Assembly (NCBI GenBank): GCA_007135385.1
Contig: SLIY01000066.1
Span: 1 to 7,246 of the forward strand
DNA from: Leptolyngbyaceae cyanobacterium CSSed165cm_216
Lineage (GTDB): Bacteria > Cyanobacteriota > Cyanobacteriia > Phormidesmidales > Phormidesmidaceae
DNA: 7,246 nt
Reading direction: 5' to 3'
A program made the translations under genes and the position numbers. Shown piece after piece: positions 1-6,016 of the stretch (position 1 is its first letter; every line of letters begins with the position of its first letter). The notes under the pieces were generated by a model. The model was not told where the DNA came from. It did no database searches and worked only from the letters and a program-made list of their open reading frames with translations.

Positions 1-38
1 AACCTATCCCCCTTAACCTATCCCCCTTAACCTATCCC
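1..38. repeat. 14-nt tandem repeat (2.7 copies)
   Basis: The unit AACCTATCCCCCTT is repeated exactly at 1-14 and 15-28, followed by a partial copy at 29-38. It begins at the window edge, so the array may extend further left. The 14-nt period is two heptamers, matching the 7- or 14-nt periodicity of other intergenic repeats in this window. It resembles the short tandemly repeated repetitive (STRR) sequences known from filamentous cyanobacteria. No function is evident. Confidence 0.85.
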
Positions 39-77
39 ATAGTATCCACAGGGCAATGGCTGCTTGATAGTGCCCCG

Positions 78-108
78 TTGACAGGCAGATTTAGTCTCTA
101 AATTTAGA
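78..108 (+). promoter_or_regulatory. Possible pxcA promoter with overlapping palindrome
   Basis: A perfect -35 hexamer TTGACA (78-83) is followed, after a short 15-nt spacer, by TAAATT (99-104), a 4/6 match to the -10 consensus. The -10 lies inside a perfect 12-bp palindrome TCTAAATTTAGA (97-108), which could be an operator. The short spacer and weak -10 make this tentative. It would give a 5' leader of roughly 150 nt for pxcA. Nothing else of note is visible between 109 and 264. Confidence 0.35.
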
Positions 109-264
109 CCGAAATCGTTAATCTGCGGCACTGATCTCAGGCTCAAAAATCAGATCCTTTACTCTATCAGGCTGCGCTCCTAAGAACCATCAAGCGCTGG
201 GTGCTTGGCTAGAGTCGAGGGGTGTTAATCTAATCCCCATACTCCCTTATTAGCTAATGGTTGG

Positions 265-1620
265 ATGCAGACTCCAGGCTTTTTTCGCAATGTACAGCAG
301 TGGTTTTTGCGTACCCCCGAGCGAGCGCTGAACCAGGCCTATGAGGCGGCTCAGACCATTGAGGCCATCGAGCGAGATTACTTTGGCGGTAATCCAATTT
401 CCTCCCGCTATGGCAACTATGGCGACAGTGCCATGACCTATTTCGAGGGGGAGTTGAAGCAATACCTTAACCTGATGCGAGTCCGGATGGCTGAGTTTCG
501 GGCCAGTCGCTCGGTGGTACGTGGATCTGAGCCGCGAATGACAGAGGTACAGCTGCCAGGTAGCCGCGACGATTTAACCGTGAATGTGGTTGATCGCCAG
601 GCGTTAGTGTTGCGCAAGCTGCGTCTAGTGGATGAGGTCCTAGCCCGTTACGCCACCCAGGAGTCGGCCAGCCAGCGGGTGATTACCCTGACCGATGGGG
701 AAGATCTGGCGATCGAGTCCACCTCTCCGACCCGAATCCTGCGGGCTAAGGCAGACCAAGCTCGGCGGGGTCAAAATGGGGAAGCGGTCAATGGCAATGA
801 TAATAACCGACCCGATGCCCTCTCCGATCGCGCCAATGTCCTGCCTCGCTCGATTTTGCGTACCGTAGACCGCATCCGCAAGGACTTAGACCCCAATGCG
901 GAGGAGGAGGTGGTTAAGAGTTTTCGCAAATCAAAGTCGAAAACCACCGCCGCCATTCGGTTTCTGCTGCTGATTATTATTGTGCCCCTGCTCACCCAGC
1001 AGTTTACCAAGGCCTTTTTAGTCGGGCCGATTGTGGAACGAGTGCGAGTGGACGACCAGGCCGATGTCTTTCTGAATCTGGAGATGGAAGAAGAGGCCCT
1101 GCATGAGCTGCAACAATTTGAAGAGCGACTGCGGTTTGAGGTGCTGATTGGCAAAGCCCCACCCCTATCAGAATTGAGCATTGAACAACAGGTGCGGGCC
1201 AAAGCGACGGACATTGAAGACGAATATCGCGATCGCAGCACCAATGCCGTCAAAAATGTCTTTGCTGACATCCTGGCCGCTGGGGCTTTTGCCCTAGTGC
1301 TGGTCACCCGCAAGCAAGACGTGGCGAATCTCAAATCCTTTATGGATGAAATTGTCTACGGTCTCAGCGATAGCGCCAAAGCTTTCATCATTATTTTGTT
1401 CACTGACATTTTTGTCGGGTTCCACTCGCCCCACGGCTGGGAGATTTTGCTAGAAGGGCTATCGCGGCACCTGGGCTTTCCCGCCAACCGCGACTTTATC
1501 TTTCTGTTTATCGCCACCTTCCCCGTGATTTTGGATACGGTATTCAAATACTGGATCTTCCGTTACCTAAACCGGATCTCACCCTCGGCAGTGGCCACGT
1601 ACAAGAACATGAATGAGTAG
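265..1620 (+). CDS. pxcA: Proton extrusion protein PxcA (CemA/CotA family)
   Basis: This encodes a 451-residue membrane protein of the PxcA/CemA family. In cyanobacteria PxcA (CotA) is required for light-induced Na+-dependent proton extrusion; the plastid homologue CemA sits in the inner envelope. Residues 1-220 are hydrophilic and charged, the long N-terminal extension that distinguishes PxcA from CemA. The first membrane helix is about 229-255, then comes a charged Glu-rich segment (262-325) likely to form coiled coil, and further helices at about 331-347, 371-386 and 409-436. The family signature is clear in LSDSAKAFIIILFTDIF (367-383), the following FHSPHGWE (386-393), and LDTVFKYWIFRYLNRISPS (423-441). 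The length is close to the roughly 440-450 residues usual for cyanobacterial PxcA. The ATG start has no clear Shine-Dalgarno sequence, but the N-terminus fits the family. A HIP1 octamer lies inside the gene. It is probably monocistronic, with a hairpin element directly after the stop. Confidence 0.95.
   Translation: MQTPGFFRNVQQWFLRTPERALNQAYEAAQTIEAIERDYFGGNPISSRYGNYGDSAMTYFEGELKQYLNLMRVRMAEFRASRSVVRGSEPRMTEVQLPGSRDDLTVNVVDRQALVLRKLRLVDEVLARYATQESASQRVITLTDGEDLAIESTSPTRILRAKADQARRGQNGEAVNGNDNNRPDALSDRANVLPRSILRTVDRIRKDLDPNAEEEVVKSFRKSKSKTTAAIRFLLLIIIVPLLTQQFTKAFLVGPIVERVRVDDQADVFLNLEMEEEALHELQQFEERLRFEVLIGKAPPLSELSIEQQVRAKATDIEDEYRDRSTNAVKNVFADILAAGAFALVLVTRKQDVANLKSFMDEIVYGLSDSAKAFIIILFTDIFVGFHSPHGWEILLEGLSRHLGFPANRDFIFLFIATFPVILDTVFKYWIFRYLNRISPSAVATYKNMNE
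1229..1236. repeat. HIP1 octameric palindrome
   Basis: An exact GCGATCGC lies within pxcA. HIP1 is strongly over-represented in many cyanobacterial genomes. Near-HIP1 sites, such as GCGATCGT at about 5249 and 6490 and GCGATCGG at about 5861, occur elsewhere in the window. It is used here only as evidence for the taxonomic group. Confidence 0.8.
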
Positions 1621-1642
1621 GGGCAGACCGGTGTGTCCGCCC
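1621..1642. repeat. Palindromic hairpin element, copy 1
   Basis: GGGCAGAC (1621-1628), a 6-nt loop and GTCCGCCC (1635-1642) form an 8-bp stem with one A-C mismatch. The element begins at the base after the pxcA stop codon. The same hairpin recurs 52 nt downstream, and both copies are followed by a matching TC(A/G)CAGGAAAT flank. It could help end or stabilise the pxcA transcript, but no T-run follows, so it is not a classical intrinsic terminator. Related GGGGCAGAC...GTCTGCCCC palindromes are dispersed in many cyanobacterial genomes. Confidence 0.75.
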
Positions 1643-1672
1643 TCACAGGAAATTGAGGAATAGGGGAGGTAG

Positions 1673-1694
1673 GGGCAGACCCGTGTGTCTGCCC
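1673..1694. repeat. Palindromic hairpin element, copy 2
   Basis: GGGCAGAC (1673-1680), loop CCGTGT and GTCTGCCC (1687-1694) form a perfect 8-bp stem. This copy lies exactly 52 nt after copy 1, with similar flanks, so the pair looks like a diverged tandem duplication of about 52 bp. The loops differ by one base (CGGTGT and CCGTGT). No open reading frame or transposase is associated with it. It is best described as a REP/MITE-like cyanobacterial palindromic repeat. Confidence 0.8.
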
Positions 1695-1705
1695 TCGCAG
1701 GAAAT

Positions 1706-1725
1706 GGGGGGGGTGGGGGGTGGGG
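1706..1725 (+). other. G-rich tract, predicted G-quadruplex
   Basis: Runs of 8, 6 and 4 guanines are separated by single thymines. The 8-G run can supply two G-triplets, so the tract satisfies the usual G3+N1-7 four-run quadruplex pattern with very short loops. It lies on the coding strand in the gap between pxcA and the oxidase cluster, about 100 nt upstream of the predicted oxidase promoter. A structural or regulatory effect is inference only. Confidence 0.6.
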
Positions 1726-1823
1726 CGATAATCTTCTCAACAGAAATTAACATTTCATAAAATACTGGTGAACCTCAAACAGGCAGTGAGAGAATCTGGC
1801 CAATATGCCAATTTTCCTGGCGA

Positions 1824-1851
1824 TTGATAGCTGGGATACCTACCCTATAAA
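1824..1851 (+). promoter_or_regulatory. Predicted promoter of the oxidase cluster
   Basis: TTGATA (1824-1829) and TATAAA (1846-1851) are each 5/6 matches to the sigma70 -35 and -10 hexamers, spaced 16 nt apart. Transcription would start near 1858 and give a leader of about 125 nt before the first DUF2231 gene. The downstream part of that leader (about 1908-1975) is C-rich and pyrimidine-biased. This is the best promoter match between pxcA and the cluster. It was found by eye and has no experimental support. Confidence 0.55.
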
Positions 1852-1983
1852 GAAGGGTTTGTTATTCTCAGGCTGCTGGTAGCCCAGGTCACACTCTGAC
1901 CATAAACCTACCCTCCCCCGCCCCTAACCCTAGATCACTCTACTCCCGCTCACTCCGCTAACCCCTTACGCCTTAAGACACCC

Positions 1984-2484
1984 GTGTTTGAGTATTTGCC
2001 CCCCCTCAATGAACACAACCTTCCTTACCCTGACACCATTCACCCCATCGTGGTGCACTTCGTCATTGCCATGGCCCTGTTCGCCTTTGTGTGCGATGTG
2101 ATTGGTTACTTCACCAAAAATCCTCGCTACTATGAGGTCAGTTGGTGGAATCTGTGCTTTGCCACTGTTTCCATTTTCATTGCGGTCATTTTTGGCCAAG
2201 TCGAAGCAGGCCTGGCGATGCCCTACGTCCCTGCCGCTGAGTCTACCCTGAGCCTGCACACGATCCTAGGTTGGTCCTTATCAGGGATTATTGCCGCCAT
2301 TACCGGCTGGCGCTACGTGCTGCGTCTAAAGGATCCCAAGAGTATTCCCATGGCTTACTTAGGGGTGAGTGTATTCCTGACTGGACTCGTCTTCTTTCAG
2401 ACCTACCTGGGCGATAAGTTGGTTTGGATCTATGGTCTGCACACCGTAGAGGTGGTGGAAGCAATTCGTGACGGAGTGCTGTGA
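1984..2484 (+). CDS. DUF2231-like membrane protein, first of a tandem pair
   Basis: This is a 166-residue, probably four-helix inner or thylakoid membrane protein of the DUF2231 type (COG4244-like); its molecular function is not established. The signature is HPIVVHFVIAMALFAF (20-35), with H20 and H25 at the start of the first helix (20-42). Further helices are at about 55-78, 91-113 and 121-141. H92 (LHTILGW) opens the third helix, and the C-terminal GDKLVWIYGLHT (143-154) includes H153. Paired histidines at helix ends would suit haem or metal binding, which is inference. The GTG start was chosen because no in-frame ATG occurs before the one inside helix 1 (M30), and the soluble leader fits the family; no good Shine-Dalgarno is seen. 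The stop overlaps the next start as TGATG. The gene opens the oxidase cluster, so a role in ARTO assembly or electron input is plausible but unproven. Confidence 0.85.
   Translation: MFEYLPPLNEHNLPYPDTIHPIVVHFVIAMALFAFVCDVIGYFTKNPRYYEVSWWNLCFATVSIFIAVIFGQVEAGLAMPYVPAAESTLSLHTILGWSLSGIIAAITGWRYVLRLKDPKSIPMAYLGVSVFLTGLVFFQTYLGDKLVWIYGLHTVEVVEAIRDGVL
2472..2476 (+). promoter_or_regulatory. Ribosome binding site deciding the start of the second DUF2231 gene
   Basis: CGGAG lies 7 nt before the ATG at 2484 and only 4 nt before the alternative GTG at 2481. The spacing favours the ATG and places the site within the last codons of the preceding gene, consistent with translational coupling. Confidence 0.6.
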
Positions 2485-3107
2485 TGAATCCTGATTTACT
2501 TGACCAATTGGGAGATCAACTTGGCCCCAATGGGTTGCCCTACTATCTGCCCATCCATCCCAACCTGGTACATTTGACCCTGGGCTTATTTATTGTCGCC
2601 ATTAGCTTTGATATTGTCGGGGCGCTGTTTCCCCTGGAAAAACGGGTATTTAAGTTCCTGGCTATCCCGGCAACGCGATCCAACTTTTTTGATGTGGGTT
2701 GGTTCAATATGGTAGCGGCGGCAGTGGTCACGTTTCCTACTGTGGCAGCGGGCTTCTACGAAATGTTGTTAGCCCAACCGCTGAGCGACGGGGTCAGCGC
2801 CTGGGGGTTGGAGAGCCTGGAAACCATGCTATGGCACGGGGTTGGTGGGGTGGTGCTACTGGCCTTGATCACCGGCATGGCCATCTGGCGAGGTTTCCAG
2901 CGCTACCTGTGGCGCAAAGACCGAGCCCGACAGGTGCAATGGTCTTACTTGCTGACTGGTCTAGGCATTTTTACCTTAATGTTTGCCCATGGCACCCTGG
3001 GTGCGCAGTTGGCGGCCGAGTTTGGTGTCCATATCAGCGCCAATCAGCTGCTGCGGGCCGGTGAAGACCTGACGATGTTGAACATACTGTTGCCGGGGGG
3101 AATCTAG
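2484..3107 (+). CDS. DUF2231-like membrane protein, second of a tandem pair
   Basis: This is a 207-residue membrane protein related to the preceding gene and likewise of unknown function. The parallels are direct. IHPNLVH (24-30) gives H25 and H30 with the same HP-x3-H spacing. WHGVGG (117-122) gives H118. GTLGAQLAAEFGVHI (170-184) aligns with the C-terminal segment of the first protein and places H183 opposite its H153. An extra histidine is H169. Helices are at about 27-49, 71-92, 116-136 and 151-170. Compared with its partner it carries an insertion of about 20 residues in the first loop (about 50-70), including an FKFLAIPATRSNFFDVGW segment. The ATG is preferred over the GTG 3 nt upstream because of the CGGAG spacing. 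It overlaps the preceding stop by 1 nt and ends 3 nt before subunit II, so the three are almost certainly co-transcribed. Function as an ARTO accessory protein is inference from context. Confidence 0.83.
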   Translation: MNPDLLDQLGDQLGPNGLPYYLPIHPNLVHLTLGLFIVAISFDIVGALFPLEKRVFKFLAIPATRSNFFDVGWFNMVAAAVVTFPTVAAGFYEMLLAQPLSDGVSAWGLESLETMLWHGVGGVVLLALITGMAIWRGFQRYLWRKDRARQVQWSYLLTGLGIFTLMFAHGTLGAQLAAEFGVHISANQLLRAGEDLTMLNILLPGGI

Positions 3108-3110
3108 CCC

Positions 3111-4034
3111 ATGAAGGTCCGTGTCATTCTCAGATTGCTGCTCTTAGCCGCCATCATGACCCCGATCAGTATTTGGGTGGGGCAGCAGGCTTACCACTGG
3201 ATGCCCGAGCCAGCCTCTGAAGAGGCGCTACTTGTGGATAATCTGTTCAGTTTTCTGACCACCCTGGGCACCTTCATTTTCTTGGGGGTGGCTGGCACGT
3301 TGTTGTACTCGGTGCTGTTTCAGCGGGCGGCCAAGTACGACGAAGGGGACGGTCCACCGATTGAGGGTAATCTCACTCTGGAGATTGTCTGGACAGCAAT
3401 CCCCTTTGTGCTGGTAGTCTGGATCGCGGGCTACAGCTACAAGATCTATGACCAGATGGGCATTCTCGGTCCCATGGAGCATGTGCACATGATGGGGGAG
3501 GCGATAGCAGCCCCCCTGACAGCCGCAGCTCCAGCTCAGCCAGAATCCATCGAAGTCCATGCCCGCCAGTGGGTGTGGGAGTTTTACTATCCCCAGGCCG
3601 GTGTCACCAGCACCGAACTGCACCTGCCTAATTACACTCGCGCCAAGCTAGCCATGACCTCCGAGGATGTGATCCACGGTTTCTATGTACCCGCTTTTCG
3701 GGTGAAGCAGGATGTAATTCCCGGTCGTCAGGTGAACTTTGAGTTTACTCCTATCCGCGAGGGTACCTATCGCCTGCGCGACTCAGAATATAGTGGCACT
3801 TACTTTGCAGCCATGCAGGCCAATGTAGTAGTTGAGTCCGCCGACGCCTACCACCAGTGGCTGAATCAAGCGGCGGCCCAAGTTCCCCAACCTGGTCTCA
3901 ACCCCTCCTATGTCGAGTACCAAGTCAGAGTCGAAAATCGCGACAGCCGCCCTGGCTGGAAAACCGTCACCCCTGCCCCCGCCCCGCTGGTCAACTTTCC
4001 CGGCTCTCCGGACCTCCCCATTCCCGGCCCCTGA
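3111..4034 (+). CDS. ctaC: Cytochrome c oxidase subunit II-like protein of ARTO, lacking the CuA site
   Basis: This 307-residue protein (CoxB/CtaC) is the second subunit of the haem-copper oxidase. It has an N-terminal hydrophobic segment (6-26), the two-helix membrane hairpin (about 42-70 and 90-109), a loop with an Ala/Pro-rich insert (131-145), and a cupredoxin domain (about 146-242). The aromatic motif QWVWEFYYP (153-161) is intact. In canonical enzymes CuA is bound by an upstream His and by C-x-E-x-C-x3-H-x2-M. Here the first His (H189), Glu (E226) and Met (M235) remain, but the two Cys are D224 and S228 and the second His is F232. CuA therefore cannot form, the known hallmark of cyanobacterial ARTO, which is thought to oxidise quinol rather than cytochrome c. 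The Pro-rich tail (281-307) is unlikely to be structured. A G-rich sequence (3095-3102) may act as the ribosome binding site. Confidence 0.95.
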   Translation: MKVRVILRLLLLAAIMTPISIWVGQQAYHWMPEPASEEALLVDNLFSFLTTLGTFIFLGVAGTLLYSVLFQRAAKYDEGDGPPIEGNLTLEIVWTAIPFVLVVWIAGYSYKIYDQMGILGPMEHVHMMGEAIAAPLTAAAPAQPESIEVHARQWVWEFYYPQAGVTSTELHLPNYTRAKLAMTSEDVIHGFYVPAFRVKQDVIPGRQVNFEFTPIREGTYRLRDSEYSGTYFAAMQANVVVESADAYHQWLNQAAAQVPQPGLNPSYVEYQVRVENRDSRPGWKTVTPAPAPLVNFPGSPDLPIPGP

Positions 4035-4327
4035 TCAGATCCTGAAGATCCTGGGGCCCCTCCCCAACGGTGAGTTACAGCGGCCCCTGAGTGCTGTGGC
4101 CCTAGCGCCAACCCCAACCGCCTAACCCACCCTAAAGTTTCCCCCATGGCAAAGCAAAAGGCAGAAGGAGATCAGCTACCAGGTCTAGGGGGCAAGGTCT
4201 ACGGTGTACGGCAAACCGTGAACCGTAAACCGTAAACCCGAATCCCCCCCACCTCCCCCATCCCTATTACCCACCCATTCACTCCCCTACCCCACTCCCC
4301 CGATCTCTCATAGCTCCTACCTCCCCT
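4035..4327 (+). other. Repeat-rich, pyrimidine-rich spacer inside the oxidase cluster
   Basis: No convincing gene lies between subunits II and I, an unusually wide gap for adjacent oxidase subunit genes. The first part holds a GGGGCCCC palindrome (4053-4060) and a weak GGGGCC/GGCCCC long-range stem (4053-4058 with 4082-4087). Next comes a heptamer array (4213-4240). From about 4241 to 4327 the + strand is nearly all pyrimidine plus A, with C runs up to 7. The opposite strand of 4244-4264 fits a G-quadruplex pattern. No sigma70-type promoter stands out. Whether transcription reads through is not visible from sequence. Confidence 0.6.
4213..4240. repeat. Heptanucleotide tandem repeat, four units
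   Basis: Successive 7-nt units are AAACCGT (4213-4219), GAACCGT (4220-4226), AAACCGT (4227-4233) and a degenerate AAACCCG (4234-4240). Read on the other strand this is a GTTTACG-type array. The heptameric period is typical of STRR elements in filamentous cyanobacteria. Its position between two subunit genes of one complex suggests insertion or slippage expansion in the spacer. Confidence 0.8.
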
Positions 4328-6016
4328 ATGACTGAAACCTCTATCATCGCTCCCTACTACCGCCAGAACGAGCCACAGCCGGGCGAACCGGAAAACTGGT
4401 GGCGCTTTTTCACCTTCAGCACTGATCACAAGGTGATTGGCATTCAGTACATTGTCACCGCCTTTGTTTTTTTCCTGGTCGGCGGCTTTCTGGCCATGGT
4501 GATGCGGGGTGAGCTGATCACCCCAGAAGCCGACCTAGTTGATCGCACGGTGTACAACGCTCTGTTCACCATGCATGGCACCATCATGCTGTTCATGTGG
4601 ACCTTTCCAGTCCTCAATGGCTTGGCCAACTATCTAGTGCCCTTGCAAATTGGGGCGCGGGACATGGCCTTTCCCCGGCTCAACGCGGTGGCTTTCTGGA
4701 TGGTGCCAGTGTTTGGCCTTATTCTCATGGCTAGCTTTTTGGTACCTGGTGGGCCGTCGCAGTCGGGCTGGTGGGCCTATCCGCCGGTGAGCCTGCAAAA
4801 TCCCACTGGCAATCTGATCAATGGTCAGTTCCTATGGATTCTAGCGGTGGCCCTCTCTGGCATTTCCAGCATCATAGGGGCAGTGAACATTGTCACCACT
4901 ATTATTCGGATGCGGGCTCCAGGCATGACCTTTTTTAAAATGCCGGTGTTCTGCTGGACGGTGGCCGCAGCGCAAACCATTCAGCTGTTTGGCCTACCGG
5001 CCTTAACGGCTGGGGCGGTCATGCTGCTGTTTGACCTGACGGTGGGTACTAGCTTTTTTGACCCGGCCACTGGGGGCGATCCAGTCCTCTATCAGCACTT
5101 CTTTTGGTTTTACTCTCACCCAGCGGTGTATGTGATTATTTTGCCGGTGTTTGGGGTGTTTTCAGAATTGTTTCCGGTGTATGCCCGCAAGCCACTATTT
5201 GGCTACAAGTTTGTGGCGGTGTCATCTTTTGTGATTACGGGTTTGAGTGCGATCGTTTGGGTACACCACATGTTTGCTAGCGGCACCCCCAGCTGGATGC
5301 GGATGCTGTTTATGGCCACCACCATGACCATCTCGGTGCCCACGGGAGTGAAGATTTTTGCCTGGGTAGCCACCGTATGGGGGGGCAAAATTCGCTTGAC
5401 CACACCAATGCTGTTTGCCCTGGGTGGCCTAGTTAACTTTTTGTTTGCAGGCATTACCGGTATTATGCTGGCCGCGGTGCCCTTTGACATTCACGTTAAC
5501 AATACCTACTTTGTGGTAGGCCACTTCCACTATGTGATTTATGGGGCGGCCGTGATGGGGATCTATGCAGCCATATACCACTGGTTTCCCAAGATGACCG
5601 GCCGCATGTACTACGAGGGCCTAGGCAAGCTCCATTTCGTCTTGACCTTTGTTGGGGTTAACCTCAACTTCTTTCCGATGCACCCCTTGGGTTTGCAGGG
5701 TATGCCTCGGCGGGTGGCCTCCTATGATCCCGAGTTTGCCTATTGGAATGTAATCGCTAGCATTGGGGCGTTTTTGCTGGGGGTTTCTGTGTTGCCCTTT
5801 TTACTGAATATGATTAGCTCCTGGATTTTGGGGGATAAGGCACCGGCTAACCCTTGGCGGGCGATCGGTCTGGAGTGGCTGGTAGCTTCGCCGCCGCCCC
5901 ACGAAAACTTTGCCGAGATTCCCACCGTGGTCTCAGAACCCTATGGTTACGGCAAAAATGAACCTTTGATTGCACAGCAAATGGTGTCTACGGAGTTAGC
6001 TAGTGAGCTCAGTTAA
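4328..6016 (+). CDS. ctaD: Haem-copper oxidase subunit I (ARTO catalytic subunit), A2-type
   Basis: This 562-residue, twelve-helix catalytic subunit (CoxA/CtaD) reduces O2 to water and moves protons. Low-spin haem ligands are H83 (TMHGT) and H401; high-spin haem ligand is H399 (GHFHY). CuB ligands are H264, H313 and H314 (WVHHMF), with Y268 positioned for the His-Tyr cross-link. K342 in VPTGVKIF marks the K-channel, D112 in RDMAFPRLN the D-channel entrance, and R461/R462 the haem propionate pair. Helix VI reads YSHPAV (262-267): the usual D-channel Glu is A266, and Y262/S263 match the A2 subtype. The His-Asp pair that helps bind Mg2+ in mitochondrial-type enzymes is N391-N392. All catalytic ligands are present, so it should be active. 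The ATG lies in a pyrimidine-rich leader with no Shine-Dalgarno; the N-terminus before TDHKVIGIQY (32-41) has a normal length. Confidence 0.97.
   Translation: MTETSIIAPYYRQNEPQPGEPENWWRFFTFSTDHKVIGIQYIVTAFVFFLVGGFLAMVMRGELITPEADLVDRTVYNALFTMHGTIMLFMWTFPVLNGLANYLVPLQIGARDMAFPRLNAVAFWMVPVFGLILMASFLVPGGPSQSGWWAYPPVSLQNPTGNLINGQFLWILAVALSGISSIIGAVNIVTTIIRMRAPGMTFFKMPVFCWTVAAAQTIQLFGLPALTAGAVMLLFDLTVGTSFFDPATGGDPVLYQHFFWFYSHPAVYVIILPVFGVFSELFPVYARKPLFGYKFVAVSSFVITGLSAIVWVHHMFASGTPSWMRMLFMATTMTISVPTGVKIFAWVATVWGGKIRLTTPMLFALGGLVNFLFAGITGIMLAAVPFDIHVNNTYFVVGHFHYVIYGAAVMGIYAAIYHWFPKMTGRMYYEGLGKLHFVLTFVGVNLNFFPMHPLGLQGMPRRVASYDPEFAYWNVIASIGAFLLGVSVLPFLLNMISSWILGDKAPANPWRAIGLEWLVASPPPHENFAEIPTVVSEPYGYGKNEPLIAQQMVSTELASELS
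5991..5995 (+). promoter_or_regulatory. Ribosome binding site of subunit III
   Basis: CGGAG lies 7 nt before the GTG at 6003, within the last codons of subunit I. It supports the GTG start and the 14-nt overlap of the two genes. Confidence 0.6.

Noticed and set aside
771..1334. Long open frame on the minus strand inside pxcA
   Set aside because: It is opposite a clear PxcA coding region, is Ser/Arg-rich low-complexity in translation and shows no domain; it is a shadow frame.
1621..1735. CRISPR-like or transposon-end array after pxcA
   Set aside because: There are only two diverged copies with no regular spacers, no target-site duplication and no transposase or cas gene nearby.
2699..3064. 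Open frame on the + strand within the second DUF2231 gene
   Set aside because: It overlaps a well-supported membrane protein in another frame and its Gly/Trp/Arg-rich translation has no recognisable pattern.
3228..3623. Minus-strand open frame inside subunit II
   Set aside because: Antisense to conserved coding sequence, with no start context or domain.
4053..4087. GGGGCC/GGCCCC stem as a terminator after subunit II
   Set aside because: The loop is over 20 nt, the stem only 6 bp, and no T-run follows.
3910..4125. Open frame running past the subunit II stop
   Set aside because: It could hint at a frameshifted subunit II tail, but the translation is Pro/Ala-rich with no conserved motif, and subunit II already has a complete cupredoxin domain.
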